Translations under genes and position numbers: made by a program
Assembly (NCBI GenBank): GCA_038227135.1
Contig: JBBRQC010000003.1
Span: forward strand, 62,001 to 126,000
Reading direction: 5' to 3'
Length of the DNA stretch: 64,000 nucleotides
From: UBA4720 sp038227135
Lineage (GTDB): Bacteria > Gemmatimonadota > Gemmatimonadetes > Gemmatimonadales > Gemmatimonadaceae
Part shown: positions 49,126 through 58,169 of the stretch, piece after piece
Layout: every line of letters begins with the position of its first letter
How positions within the stretch are numbered: the stretch's first letter is position 1
Notes under the pieces: generated by a model
The model's database searches: none
The model's input: the letters and a program-made list of their open reading frames with translations, nothing else
What the model was told of the DNA's origin: nothing

Positions 49126-50559
49126 ATGTCGCTGAGTCCCGCCGAAGTCTGGAACCGCCTGCTCGATCGCGCTCGTCAAGAACTCCCGGATCAAACTTTC
49201 CAGGCGTGGCTCGAGCCCACAGAAGCTCTTTCCATCGAAGGCAGCACTCTCTTCGTTGGGGCTCCGGATCAGTTCACCGCTGATTGGAATGATTCGAAGC
49301 ACTCCGGTCTACTGTCGAGCTTCTGTCCTATCGTTCTAGGATATCCCATGAATGTGGTATTCCGCGTGAACGAAGAGCGGAAGAAGCGTTCTCAGATGGA
49401 CTTCTTCGTGGCTCCTCCCGTTGCCATCGCCAAGCCGGCGTTGACGCAGAACGGCAGTAGCTCCCCACCGCTTAGCCAGCGCTACACTTTCGACCTGTTT
49501 GTAATCGGTAAGTCGAATGAGCTCGCCGCTGCGGCAGCTCATGCAGTCAGCCAGGCACCTGGAAAGGTCTACAATCCACTTTTCATCTATGGGGATACGG
49601 GGCTTGGAAAGACCCATCTAATGCAAGCGATCGCGCATGACACGCTCGACCGAAATTCGGAAACTCGAATCACTTACGTCGCAGCCGAGCAATTCATGAA
49701 CGAGCTGATAAGCTCGATAGGAGAGCGCACGGTCGCTGATTTCCGCCGGCGTTACCGCGAAGTGGATCTATTGCTGATCGATGACGTCCATTTCCTCAAG
49801 GGCCGCAAGGAAGCAACCCAGGAGGAGTTTTTTCACACGTTCAATGCAATATACGAGGGTGGCCGACAGATCGTTCTAACCAGTGACCGCCCGCCTTCCG
49901 AGATTCCCGGTTTGGAGGATCGGCTAAAGAGCAGATTTGAATGGGGAATGGTCGCTGACATTACTCTGCCGGATTTTGAGCATCGCGTAGCAATTTTGAA
50001 ACAAAAAGCACATATCGACCGACTCGAGCTGACGATCCCCGACGATGTGATTCATTTCATCGCTGAACACGTCCGGTCCAATGTCAGAGAGCTCGAAGGA
50101 TCCATCATCAAGCTTCTCGCATACGCATCGCTCAAGCACAAAGACATTACGGTTGAAGTCGCTCGGGAGGCGCTCAGGGATAAGCTGAGAGCCATTGAAG
50201 GACTTGAAGCTGAGCCTAATGGAAAGCTTACAATCCTCACAATTCAGCAAGCAGTCGCCAAAGAATGGGGTGTAACGGTTGATGGTCTTCGTTCCAAGAC
50301 GAGAACCAAGACACTCACTATACCCCGTCAGATTGCCATGTATTTGGCAAGAGATCTCCTTGCCACTCAGCTGGTAGAGATTGGAAATGCATTTGGTGGG
50401 CGTGATCACTCAACCGTTATTCACAGTATCGACAAGGTTCAGGAATCCATCGCTGGGAATCCCGATATTAAGACGCGTATCAATCGGCTTCGGGGAATGT
50501 TGCAAACCTTTATCCCGGTGCCAATACGTGTGGAAAGGATTACGAGTTCAGGAAAGTGA
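49126..50559 (+). CDS. dnaA: Chromosomal replication initiator DnaA
   Basis: A 477-residue AAA+ initiator. Domain I about 1-80 (A-E-V-W-N-R-L-L-D), linker about 81-118, domain III with Walker A G-D-T-G-L-G-K-T-H at 156-164, Walker B L-L-L-I-D-D-V-H-F-L and the box VII Arg region, and domain IV with the box-binding G-G-R-D-H-S-T-V-I-H. It melts oriC and loads the helicase. First gene of the dnaA-dnaN pair; divergent from rpmH across 138 bases that carry a DnaA box. Confidence 0.98.
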   Translation: MSLSPAEVWNRLLDRARQELPDQTFQAWLEPTEALSIEGSTLFVGAPDQFTADWNDSKHSGLLSSFCPIVLGYPMNVVFRVNEERKKRSQMDFFVAPPVAIAKPALTQNGSSSPPLSQRYTFDLFVIGKSNELAAAAAHAVSQAPGKVYNPLFIYGDTGLGKTHLMQAIAHDTLDRNSETRITYVAAEQFMNELISSIGERTVADFRRRYREVDLLLIDDVHFLKGRKEATQEEFFHTFNAIYEGGRQIVLTSDRPPSEIPGLEDRLKSRFEWGMVADITLPDFEHRVAILKQKAHIDRLELTIPDDVIHFIAEHVRSNVRELEGSIIKLLAYASLKHKDITVEVAREALRDKLRAIEGLEAEPNGKLTILTIQQAVAKEWGVTVDGLRSKTRTKTLTIPRQIAMYLARDLLATQLVEIGNAFGGRDHSTVIHSIDKVQESIAGNPDIKTRINRLRGMLQTFIPVPIRVERITSSGK

Positions 50560-50746
50560 TGTCGACAACCTGGATCATCGTGCCTTACCAACATCCTACC
50601 ACACATTAGCCAGCATGGCGGAAATCAAACTGCTTTCATAAGTTAGACCGATTCGACACACCTCCACACGCTCTACTACGACTACTACTTCTAATCTCTT
50701 AAATAGAGACTACTAGTACACCACTCGAAATCAATAGAGGGAAGGG
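50560..50746 (+). other. oriC: Candidate origin of replication (oriC)
   Basis: The 187-base dnaA-dnaN gap. On the plus strand: imperfect DnaA boxes CCTACCACA (about 50595), TTCGACACA (50652-50660) and ACCTCCACA (50660-50668), then a short GC spacer, then the repeated CTACTACGACTACTACTTCTAA (50673-50694), which reads TAG-TAG on the other strand as in DnaA-trio elements, then an AT-rich hairpin TCTCT-TAAAT-AGAGA (50694-50708). This order matches a basal unwinding system. The box matches are only 5-6 of 9. Confidence 0.55.
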
Positions 50747-51859
50747 ATGCGCTTCACGATCTCTCGCGAAAAGCTTCAGGAGGGGCTTGCAGCTGTAGCT
50801 GCTAGCATCCCAGCGAAGACGACACTCCCTGTTTTGGCAAATATTTTGCTCGAAACAACAGATAAGGGAATCAAGCTATCCGGAACCGATCTCGATATTG
50901 CTGTCAGTACCGAGGTCATGGCAGATGTCGACGTGCCTGGTGCTGTGACGGTTCCTGCCAAGAAGCTGAGTGAGATTGCCCGAGAGCTGCCACCAGCTCC
51001 TGTGAAAATCGGGGCAGTAGGTGAACAAAGGGTGACGATCGAATGCGGTCGCTCACGGTTTAAACTTCTTGGCCTTCCGCGAGATGAGTTTCCAACATTT
51101 CCCACAGTGCGCTTTAACGAGAGTTGGCGTATTCGATCCGGAGACCTGCAGCAACTGATATCACATACGTCCTTTGCTGTATCTGCAGAGGAAAGTCGGC
51201 CGATCCTCAATGGAGTATTGTGGGAGCTAAGGCCGGATAAAATGCGAATGGTCGCGACGAACGGCCATCGCCTGGCGAAGATGGATGTGCCAATTGATTC
51301 AGCCAACGCACCTGCGAGCGACCTAATCGTCCCACCGAAGGCACTGGAGCAAGTAAGGCGACTATTTCCTCCCGAAGAGGAGCTCGAGATTGCACGGGGC
51401 GACAATCATATCGGTTTCCGGTCGCCATTCACAGCGGTTTTCACGCGCCTCATCGAAGGCCCTTATCCGAATTACGAGCAGGTCATTCCGAAGGACAACG
51501 ACAAGGTGGCTGTTGCTGATAAAGTGGCTTTGGCCAGTGCGCTGAAGCGAATGTCGGTGATTGCCTCCGACCAAACACACAGGATTCGCCTATCCTTCAA
51601 TTCCGGAATGTTGAAATTCAGCGTGCAGACCCCCGATCTAGGTGAAGCCCAGGACGAACTTCCAATTCGATACACAGGGGATCAGCTGGATATAGGCTTC
51701 AACGCGAGCTATCTGCTCGAGATCTTGCGCTACATCCCGACAGATGAAGTAAGGCTGACCTTCAAGGCACCGGAAAGAGCGGCAACGATAGAACCGGAAG
51801 GCTGGAAGGATCCGGCTTCATATATGTGCTTGGTGATGCCACTTCGTCTTGTCGACTAG
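50747..51859 (+). CDS. dnaN: DNA polymerase III beta clamp
   Basis: A 370-residue sliding clamp. Three similar domains are seen, starting M-R-F-T-I-S-R-E-K-L and ending in Y-M-C-L-V-M-P-L-R-L, the C-terminal strand of the partner-binding pocket. GAGGGAAGGG is just before the ATG. Its last four bases overlap the stop of the minus-strand lipoprotein gene. Confidence 0.98.
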   Translation: MRFTISREKLQEGLAAVAASIPAKTTLPVLANILLETTDKGIKLSGTDLDIAVSTEVMADVDVPGAVTVPAKKLSEIARELPPAPVKIGAVGEQRVTIECGRSRFKLLGLPRDEFPTFPTVRFNESWRIRSGDLQQLISHTSFAVSAEESRPILNGVLWELRPDKMRMVATNGHRLAKMDVPIDSANAPASDLIVPPKALEQVRRLFPPEEELEIARGDNHIGFRSPFTAVFTRLIEGPYPNYEQVIPKDNDKVAVADKVALASALKRMSVIASDQTHRIRLSFNSGMLKFSVQTPDLGEAQDELPIRYTGDQLDIGFNASYLLEILRYIPTDEVRLTFKAPERAATIEPEGWKDPASYMCLVMPLRLVD

Positions 51860-52737
51860 GGGATAATCTGGAATTCCTGTTTGGAATTCTGCTTGAATTG
51901 AGTGTGCTTGGCTGACATCGAGACTCCGAGATCGAGAACTTGGTCGATAGTCAACCGTACAACTCGGCCATTTGCAGAGTCCAGGTAATAGACCGCCGTT
52001 CCCGTTTCCGTAGCGTCGATTGATACACGATGTTGCTGAAGTCCGCCCTCTCCTCTGGCGTGCGCAGTATCGGTCCTTAGAACTACCAGCACCGAACGGC
52101 CCTCATAAGAGGCATCTCCTGAAACGAGATACGATCTGGTCGTACGTGCGAATGTCGGTATGCCCGCCTGACAGCCCTGCAGATCTGTCGAGTCTTTCCA
52201 ACTCACCCCCGTGGATAACCGCTCCGGGAAAGCGATCAACAGATTGTGAAGATCTGCTGCCAGCATTGAGCTGATCGTGTTGCATTTACTGCTGGCAAAC
52301 CCTGTGTTGATTGTCATCGAGCTGTCGGTAAATGATCCGGATACTTGAACAGGTAACAGGACACCCTGGACCACTCCTATCAATCCCTGGGTGGTGGTCG
52401 TGGAAGTATCTATGAGAGCCGTGAAGTTTGTTGCCTGGTCTGCTGGCTCGAGGGTCAGCAATTCATTGGTGACATTGGTGGAAATTTCACGATGGAACAG
52501 CGAATCAGGACCCATACTCTCAATGGCCGCACTTCTCGATACTCTGTATCTGACTTGTCCAGAAGCGTATTTGAAGGATGATGCTCCGGCAGTCGGCACT
52601 ACGGACGCTGCTGGCTGGGAAACTGGGGGAGTTGGCACCGGAGATGGAGTAGCGGGCGGCGAACTTCGAGATCCGGCGCAAGCCACGGCCAATCCGGAAA
52701 GGAGGTACCAACACTCTCTTCGATTTGGAATCTTCAT
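51856..52737 (-). CDS. Hypothetical lipoprotein
   Basis: A 293-residue protein. The lipobox L-A-V-A-C at about residue 20 is followed by Pro/Ser-rich linker (about 22-50) and a domain of alternating strands. No known fold was recognised; one Cys pair (S-K-C-N-T and L-Q-G-C-Q) may form a disulfide. Outer-membrane lipid anchoring is likely since no Asp follows the Cys. The gene shares four stop-codon bases with dnaN, tail to tail (CTAG is its own complement). Role unknown. Confidence 0.75.
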   Translation of the reverse strand: MKIPNRRECWYLLSGLAVACAGSRSSPPATPSPVPTPPVSQPAASVVPTAGASSFKYASGQVRYRVSRSAAIESMGPDSLFHREISTNVTNELLTLEPADQATNFTALIDTSTTTTQGLIGVVQGVLLPVQVSGSFTDSSMTINTGFASSKCNTISSMLAADLHNLLIAFPERLSTGVSWKDSTDLQGCQAGIPTFARTTRSYLVSGDASYEGRSVLVVLRTDTAHARGEGGLQQHRVSIDATETGTAVYYLDSANGRVVRLTIDQVLDLGVSMSAKHTQFKQNSKQEFQIIP

Positions 52738-52759
52738 TTACTCTCGCTCGTTGTTCTTC

Positions 52760-52800
52760 GGATAAAAAGAACAACCTCCAGTGACATCACTGGAGGTTGT
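52760..52800 (-). terminator. Terminator of rnpB
   Basis: ACAACCTCCAGTGA and TCACTGGAGGTTGT, a 14-base perfect stem with a two-base loop (longer in practice), then TTCTTTTTATC on the minus strand, just beyond the rnpB 3' end. Confidence 0.88.
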
Positions 52801-52806
52801 CAATTA

Positions 52807-53197
52807 GCGGAGCAACCGGTCTATAAGCCGGGTCCTGTCGGACTACGTGAGTAATCCGGACGATCATTTCTCTACGAGCATGGTCACCCATGCCCTCTAG
52901 CAGCCTACCCGCGGTGTCTTGGTCGAGGTGGACTCCTCTCGCCGCATATTTGGCCTTGCTCCAGCCGGGGTTTGCCGTGCCGCTCATGTTGCCATGAGCG
53001 CGGTGGGCTCTTACTCCACCGTTTCACCCTTGCCTTCCCGAAAGATGGCGGTCTGTTCTCTGTGGCACTTTCCGTCACGGACGGCTCTCGCCATCCGTGC
53101 CCAGGTGTTACCTGGCAGCCTGTCCACTGGAGTCCGGACTTTCCTCGGATTGGTATCAATAAGATACCTATTCGCGATCGTCCGACCGGTTGCTCTT
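52807..53197 (-). ncRNA. rnpB: RNase P RNA, class A
   Basis: About 390 bases. P1 stem GAGCAACCGGTC / GACCGGTTGCTC joins the ends; the conserved GAGGAAAGTCCGGACTCC near the 5' end, AGGGTGAAACGGTGG-type core, and 3' ACCCGGCTTATAGACC are all seen. It removes tRNA 5' leaders with the RnpA protein. It runs from a TATATT -10-like box (53208-53203) to the terminator at 52800. Exact ends are inferred from the P1 stem. Confidence 0.96.
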
Positions 53198-53329
53198 CGT
53201 TCAATATAAACCAAAATGACGAAGCAGGCGATTCGTCCAATGTAGGCCGTTTAGCGTGTGACGAATATCTGACGCGCCCTCATATCGTTCTTGCGGTCTG
53301 GCTTTCCAACTCTCAACCGTGAGAATCAT

Positions 53330-54235
53330 ATGCCCTCGGATCCAAAGCGCAGCTCACCTCGTATTCCCGTATCGACGATTCTCACACCACTCGAGCGGTC
53401 GAGGGTAGACGCGGCAGCACAAGGATTGTGTGACCCTCTTCATCGAGAATCGCTTGATGAAGTGCTTTCCGATCTGAGGGAGCAAAAAGCTGGTTTGGTG
53501 CTGATATCCGTCACGCGATACGGATCGCAGAGTTCGGCACGGGTGGCAGCAATGGTTCGGGAGTTCCCGAGAATTCCTGCCATAGCTCTATTGACTGAGA
53601 CCCAAAGCTCAACTCCGCATACCACCCTGGCGCTCGGACAACTCGGTATTCGAACCCTCGTCGACGCGAGAATGCCAGCGGGTTGGCAAACTCTCAGAAA
53701 TCTCTTGGCCTCTCAGGGATCAACGGATTTACAGCGCTCGGCCCTCACCCAGATTAGCCTGGACCTGCCTGGAGTTTCCAAGGATTGCTGGAGATTCTTC
53801 GAGCTGCTTTTCGATACGTCTCCTAAAATCTCGACCGTCCGCCAACTGGCGCGTCACCTGAACATTCTTCCGAGCACGCTGATGAGTCGTTTCTTCAGGG
53901 CAAAATTGCCGGCTCCAAAACGCTATCTATCCCTCGCCCGGCTGATACGAGCTGCTCGACTCTTCGAGAATCCAGGGTTGTCAGTAGCTCGGGTGGCGAA
54001 TCACCTGGACTACTCGTCACCCCAAAGCTTCGGCCGGCATGTACGCACGGTCATGAGCATGTCTCCGGTCAAATTCAGAAGTACCTATGATGGACAAGGC
54101 ATGCTCCAGTACTTCAGAACGGAACTCATTCTCCCGTACGCAGAGGTCCTCTGCACATTCCGACCATCGGCGGCTTACCCGGGCTGGATACCGAAATCAC
54201 ACAAACCCGGGCGTGGTAACAACACTAACGCGTGA
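53330..54235 (+). CDS. AraC-type regulator with receiver-like N-terminal domain
   Basis: A 301-residue protein. The C-terminal third has two helix-turn-helix parts (S-T-V-R-Q-L-A-R-H-L-N-I and S-V-A-R-V-A-N-H-L-D-Y-S-S-P-Q-S-F-G-R-H), typical of AraC/XylS. Residues about 30-130 (G-L-V-L-I-S-V-T, P-A-I-A-L-L-T-E, G-I-R-T-L-V-D) look like a response-regulator alpha/beta fold without the acidic pocket. Ligand or target unknown. ATG at 53330 with GTGAGAA upstream is preferred to 53291. It overlaps pyrE tail to tail by 11 bases. Confidence 0.75.
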   Translation: MPSDPKRSSPRIPVSTILTPLERSRVDAAAQGLCDPLHRESLDEVLSDLREQKAGLVLISVTRYGSQSSARVAAMVREFPRIPAIALLTETQSSTPHTTLALGQLGIRTLVDARMPAGWQTLRNLLASQGSTDLQRSALTQISLDLPGVSKDCWRFFELLFDTSPKISTVRQLARHLNILPSTLMSRFFRAKLPAPKRYLSLARLIRAARLFENPGLSVARVANHLDYSSPQSFGRHVRTVMSMSPVKFRSTYDGQGMLQYFRTELILPYAEVLCTFRPSAAYPGWIPKSHKPGRGNNTNA

Positions 54236-54782
54236 GAGCAGCCATGATCTGGGTTGCAGTCGCTAGACTTACAACACTGACGCCGGCCATTTCAATCGCC
54301 TGTCTTCCCCCCTCTTCGCGATCTACCAGTGCCAGGACACCAACCACGGAGCCTTTTGCGCTGCGCACGGCATCGATAGCGCGCAGCGCGGAACCGCCCG
54401 TGGTTATGACATCCTCTATTATCGCAACGCGGTCTCCTTCCCTGAACGGTCCTTCGAGAAGCTTTCCGGTTCCGTGTGTTTTTACCTCCTTCCGCACGGT
54501 GAAAGCGCGGAGCGGATGGTCCGAGGCAACACTCGCATAACTGATGGCGTAAGAAATCGGATCGGCCCCGAGCGTGAGGCCTCCAATGGCGTCAATGCTC
54601 CAGCCCGTCTCCCGAAGAACCGAGAGTGCCAGAGGTCCAATCATGGCCAATCCCTCCGGGCTCATCGTGGTCAAGCGGGCATCAACGTAAAAGTCCGACT
54701 CCTTTCCTGAGGCAAGCTTGAAGCGGCCACGCTTTGCGGAACGTTCCGCGAGCAGTGTGATCAACGCTGAGCGATCGGTCAT
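54225..54782 (-). CDS. pyrE: Orotate phosphoribosyltransferase
   Basis: A 185-residue pyrimidine enzyme, making OMP from orotate and PRPP. PRPP motif V-A-I-I-E-D-V-I-T-T-G-G-S-A near residue 117, T-V-R-K-E-V-K-T-H-G flexible loop, and F-K-L-A-S-G-K-E-S-D-F-Y-V-D start are typical. It begins only 36 bases from the histidine kinase, divergent. Confidence 0.96.
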   Translation of the reverse strand: MTDRSALITLLAERSAKRGRFKLASGKESDFYVDARLTTMSPEGLAMIGPLALSVLRETGWSIDAIGGLTLGADPISYAISYASVASDHPLRAFTVRKEVKTHGTGKLLEGPFREGDRVAIIEDVITTGGSALRAIDAVRSAKGSVVGVLALVDREEGGRQAIEMAGVSVVSLATATQIMAALTR

Positions 54783-54818
54783 GGTGCGAGAGGTTATGGA
54801 TTCTTATGATTGGAGTCA

Positions 54819-55766
54819 ATGCATTCGTCTTCACCGCTTAGGTTTGATTCTTGGACAGGTCTCATTGGATGGATTGTGTCGCTAGCGACCGTTCTGGGGC
54901 TGGCCTTGGTGCTGCGCCACGAGCGACGACAAGCTCGCAGCCTTGTGGAGCGCTCCAAAGAACTTGAGCGCCTCTCCTCGGAGTTATTGCGGGTCAACCG
55001 GATGAAAAGCGAGTTCCTCGCGAACGTGTCTCACGAGCTGCGTACTCCTCTCAACGCGATAGTCGGTTTTGTCGATCTTCTTCGAGAGGGAGTATACGGA
55101 GAGCTAGCTCCGCGTCAGGTGAAGCCGGTCGAGCGCATCGAAGCGTCTGCCAACCACCTTCGACATCTGGTCGACCAGGTTCTCGATTTGGCGAAAATGG
55201 CCGCTGGACGGCTCGAGATTCATACGGAAACGATCGATCTGCGCCCTTTCGTGCTGGATGTCGCGAGTGAAATAGAATCGCTGGTTAGCGAAAAGGGGCT
55301 GATCCTGTCCCTGGTCATGGGCGCAGCTCTCCCTCGAATCAGAACCGACCCCACTCATCTGCGCCAGATTCTCGTGAATCTCCTCGGAAACGCCGTGAAA
55401 TACACCAATGACGGAGGGATCGTCATTCGTACGCGCCTCGTCGACTCACTTTCGGAGGCCGTTCCTCCGTTGCCTGATCCAGCCCCGTACCCCGCCAATC
55501 CATGGATCGGAATACAGGTAATCGACACCGGAATTGGGATTCATCCAGCTGACCAAATCCGGATATTCGAGGAGTTCGAGCAGGTTGATGCAGGTCCGCG
55601 CGGCAACTCCGCCGAGCGTGGGACTGGTCTGGGACTCGCCATCTCGAGGCGCCTTGCCGGTCTTATCGGTGGGATGGTCGAGCTCGAGAGTGAACCGGGA
55701 AAAGGGTCGACCTTTACGTTGTGGCTCCCCGTTGATCCTGACGACCTAACGACTGCGTCTAAGTAG
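54819..55766 (+). CDS. Membrane-bound sensor histidine kinase
   Basis: A 315-residue kinase. One membrane helix (about 13-32), a short coiled link (E-R-R-Q-A-R-S-L-V-E-R-S), H box F-L-A-N-V-S-H-E-L-R-T-P with the phospho-His near residue 72, N box L-V-N-L-L-G-N-A-V-K-Y, G1 D-T-G-I-G-I, and G2 G-T-G-L-G-L-A-I-S. It has no sensory domain and no response regulator next to it, so input and partner are elsewhere. GGAG is five bases before the ATG at 54819. Its end overlaps the Ser/Thr kinase by 21 bases, tail to tail. Confidence 0.92.
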   Translation: MHSSSPLRFDSWTGLIGWIVSLATVLGLALVLRHERRQARSLVERSKELERLSSELLRVNRMKSEFLANVSHELRTPLNAIVGFVDLLREGVYGELAPRQVKPVERIEASANHLRHLVDQVLDLAKMAAGRLEIHTETIDLRPFVLDVASEIESLVSEKGLILSLVMGAALPRIRTDPTHLRQILVNLLGNAVKYTNDGGIVIRTRLVDSLSEAVPPLPDPAPYPANPWIGIQVIDTGIGIHPADQIRIFEEFEQVDAGPRGNSAERGTGLGLAISRRLAGLIGGMVELESEPGKGSTFTLWLPVDPDDLTTASK

Positions 55767-56654
55767 TCCCTTGAACTTGGCGAGAATCCTTGGCTCATCA
55801 GGTGTGATGCGTGCAGCCTCGGCGAAAGCATTGGCGAAGGCCACAACGCTCGGATACCTGTCAGCGGGAGACCGTCCCAGCGCGCGCATCACGACAGCAT
55901 CAAGCTCAGGCGCAAAATCAAAATTGCCCTCTCCGGCATCCTTGAGAGGAATCGGAGGCATCGTGAGGAGCTGAGTAAACATCTCCCTCGGCGCCTTGGC
56001 GGTGTAGGGAAGACAGCGCGTGAGCAGATAATAAGCAATTGTCGCAAGGCTGTACTGGTCGGCGGCGGCCGTCACAATCTCACCGGATAGCGCTTCCGGC
56101 GCGATATACATGAGAGTCCCGACGAAAAAACCAGCGCGCGTCAGTCGCTCATCTCCAGACGCCTGCGTGTCGGTCGCAATGCCGAAGTCGAGCAGCTTGA
56201 CGAGCCTGGTCTTGGCGTCATACATCACGTTTTCGGGCTTCAGGTCTCGATGGACAATCCCCGCATCGTGAGCGGCCTGGACTCCGGCAGCTATCTGAGA
56301 GACGATGGCGGACACCTCATCCCTCGGCACCGGAGCGTACTGCTTGGCGTAACGGTCGAGGATCTCGCCCTCGGCCCACTCGATCGCGAGAAAATGAAGA
56401 CCGCTCTCGGATTGCCCGATTTCAATGGTTTCGACGACGTTGGGATGCCTTACGCGGGCGCCGTATTTTGCCTCTCGCACGAAACGAGTAACGGCAGTCG
56501 CGTCCTGACGCAGTTTTTCCCGTAGCACTTTGAGAGCAACGGTGCCATGATTCGGGTGTTCAGCCAGGTATACGGATGAAGTCCCGCCTTCGCCTACCTC
56601 TTTCCTGACGCTATAGCCTGCTACGGAAGCGCCGACCATCTGTTCTCGAGACAC
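55746..56654 (-). CDS. Serine/threonine protein kinase
   Basis: A 302-residue Hanks-type kinase that is nearly all kinase domain: G-E-G-G-T-S-S-V-Y glycine loop, A-L-K-V-L with the ATP Lys, H-R-D-L-K-P-E-N catalytic loop, D-F-G-I-A, and A-P-E-A-L. No membrane helix or PASTA repeats follow, so it is cytoplasmic. The first residues before G-Y-S-V-R-K are short. Target unknown; convergent with the histidine kinase but not clearly linked to it. Confidence 0.94.
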   Translation of the reverse strand: MSREQMVGASVAGYSVRKEVGEGGTSSVYLAEHPNHGTVALKVLREKLRQDATAVTRFVREAKYGARVRHPNVVETIEIGQSESGLHFLAIEWAEGEILDRYAKQYAPVPRDEVSAIVSQIAAGVQAAHDAGIVHRDLKPENVMYDAKTRLVKLLDFGIATDTQASGDERLTRAGFFVGTLMYIAPEALSGEIVTAAADQYSLATIAYYLLTRCLPYTAKAPREMFTQLLTMPPIPLKDAGEGNFDFAPELDAVVMRALGRSPADRYPSVVAFANAFAEAARITPDEPRILAKFKGLLRRSR

Positions 56655-56704
56655 GCCGCGAAACTAACAGAAACAGGCGAACCCGGATAGGGTATTAATC
56701 ACTC

Positions 56705-58090
56705 ATGCTGATTTTCAAGAAACGATTTCCGGAAATACTCCTTCTCGGCTCAGTGCTCGCGTGCAACTCGGCAACATCCGGTGGAAACGCCCGGCCAAAT
56801 CCGCGAGCCCTTCCGGCAGAAGGTAGTGCGCCCTCTGATGTGAGCGACATCTATCGGCAAATTGGCCTGCTGGCCGCGCCGAACCCGCTCGCATTCGTAG
56901 GAAGAATCTCCTCCTTTGCCAGCGCGTCTCCAGATACGACGCTGGTTCTCGCGAGTATCTCGATCCCCAATCGCGCCCTCACTTTTACGAGAGAAGGCGA
57001 CAGATATCGCGCTCCCTACGAAGTGAAACTCACGCTCGTCCGCAACGGAAGCGAAGCGGCGAGTGTGAACGTGATGGAGATAGTGCGCGTTGGCTCATTC
57101 AGAGAAACCAACCGGACCGATGAAAGTGTGATTTTCCAGCACTACTTCCATGTCCAGCCAGGGGCGTACGATCTCTCGGTTACGGTCCGCGATGTCGGGG
57201 GATCTCGCACCGCATCCCAGCAAGCTGCGATCGGAGTGCCCTCTCTGGGTGCAGGGCGCTTGTCCACTCCTACCCTCGTCTATGAGGCGACGGGCCGCTC
57301 GATGCTGGACTCCGCTCCACAACTTTTGGCCAGCCCTCGTTCGAGCGCGGTGTTCGGTCGTGACAGCACCGTGGCGATCTACATCGAAGGCTATGGCCCG
57401 GGCACCCGGCTCCCGGTCAACTTCGTAGTACGGAATGACAAGGGCGCAGAGATATGGCGTGATTCAGCCGCGCTTGCGCGAAATGGAGGGCTTTTCAGTG
57501 GGGTTGTGAATGTTCCGATTTCAACCGTCGGAGTCGGCGTTGCCCGGGTGTTTTTTACTCGCCGTGATGCAAGGGGTGCCGACAGCATGGACGCGCCGCT
57601 GTTCGTGAGCTTTGGCGAGGATATTCCGCTCATGTCGTTCGAAGACATGGTCGGCTATCTCCGGTTCTTTGCCAGCCCTTCACGCCTCAACGGCCTTCGC
57701 GATGCGCCTTTGGAAAGGCGTGCGTCAATGTGGGCGGAATTTCTGCGTGCAACTGACCCGATTCCGGAAACCCCCACGAACGAGGACCTCCAGGCCTACT
57801 TCGGAAGGGTGCAACAGGCCAATCTCCAATTCAGAATGGATCGGAATCCTGGATGGCTGTCCGATCGCGGGATGGTTTTTGTCGCTTTGGGTGAGCCCGA
57901 CGAGGTTTTCGATCGAACCATCAACCAAACGCTTTCAACGACACAAGTTTCCTCCGCCGCCCGCCTTCAGATCTGGCAGTATCGCCAGTACAACGCGCAG
58001 CTCGTTTTTTATGAAGATACGGGCAGATGGAGATTGACTCGTCCGAGCGAAATAGAATTCCTTTCTCTCAGCGTTCGGCACCAGCGCTGA
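56705..58090 (+). CDS. GWxTD-domain lipoprotein
   Basis: A 461-residue protein. Lipobox V-L-A-C-N near residue 20; then strands to about 330; then the GWxTD-type domain: L-R-F-F-A-S-P-S-R, M-W-A-E-F-L-R-A-T-D-P-I-P, N-P-G-W-L-S-D-R-G-M-V-F-V-A-L-G-E-P-D-E-V and Q-I-W-Q-Y. The domain is common in Gemmatimonadota, Acidobacteria and relatives, with unknown function; envelope location is expected. Here the name motif has W-A-E-F-L-R-A-T-D. A terminator follows before polA. Confidence 0.88.
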   Translation: MLIFKKRFPEILLLGSVLACNSATSGGNARPNPRALPAEGSAPSDVSDIYRQIGLLAAPNPLAFVGRISSFASASPDTTLVLASISIPNRALTFTREGDRYRAPYEVKLTLVRNGSEAASVNVMEIVRVGSFRETNRTDESVIFQHYFHVQPGAYDLSVTVRDVGGSRTASQQAAIGVPSLGAGRLSTPTLVYEATGRSMLDSAPQLLASPRSSAVFGRDSTVAIYIEGYGPGTRLPVNFVVRNDKGAEIWRDSAALARNGGLFSGVVNVPISTVGVGVARVFFTRRDARGADSMDAPLFVSFGEDIPLMSFEDMVGYLRFFASPSRLNGLRDAPLERRASMWAEFLRATDPIPETPTNEDLQAYFGRVQQANLQFRMDRNPGWLSDRGMVFVALGEPDEVFDRTINQTLSTTQVSSAARLQIWQYRQYNAQLVFYEDTGRWRLTRPSEIEFLSLSVRHQR

Positions 58091-58125
58091 GCCTGTACTC
58101 GACCAACCGCAGAAACGGAGCTGAC

Positions 58126-58160
58126 ACGCCCTCGCGCCCTAGTAAGCGGGGGCGTTTTAT
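58126..58160 (+). terminator. Terminator between the GWxTD gene and polA
   Basis: ACGCCCTCGC and GCGGGGGCGT, ten-base stem (one G-U), loop of ten, then TTTTAT on the plus strand, ten bases before the polA ATG. Confidence 0.8.
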
Positions 58161-58169
58161 ATTGACTTC

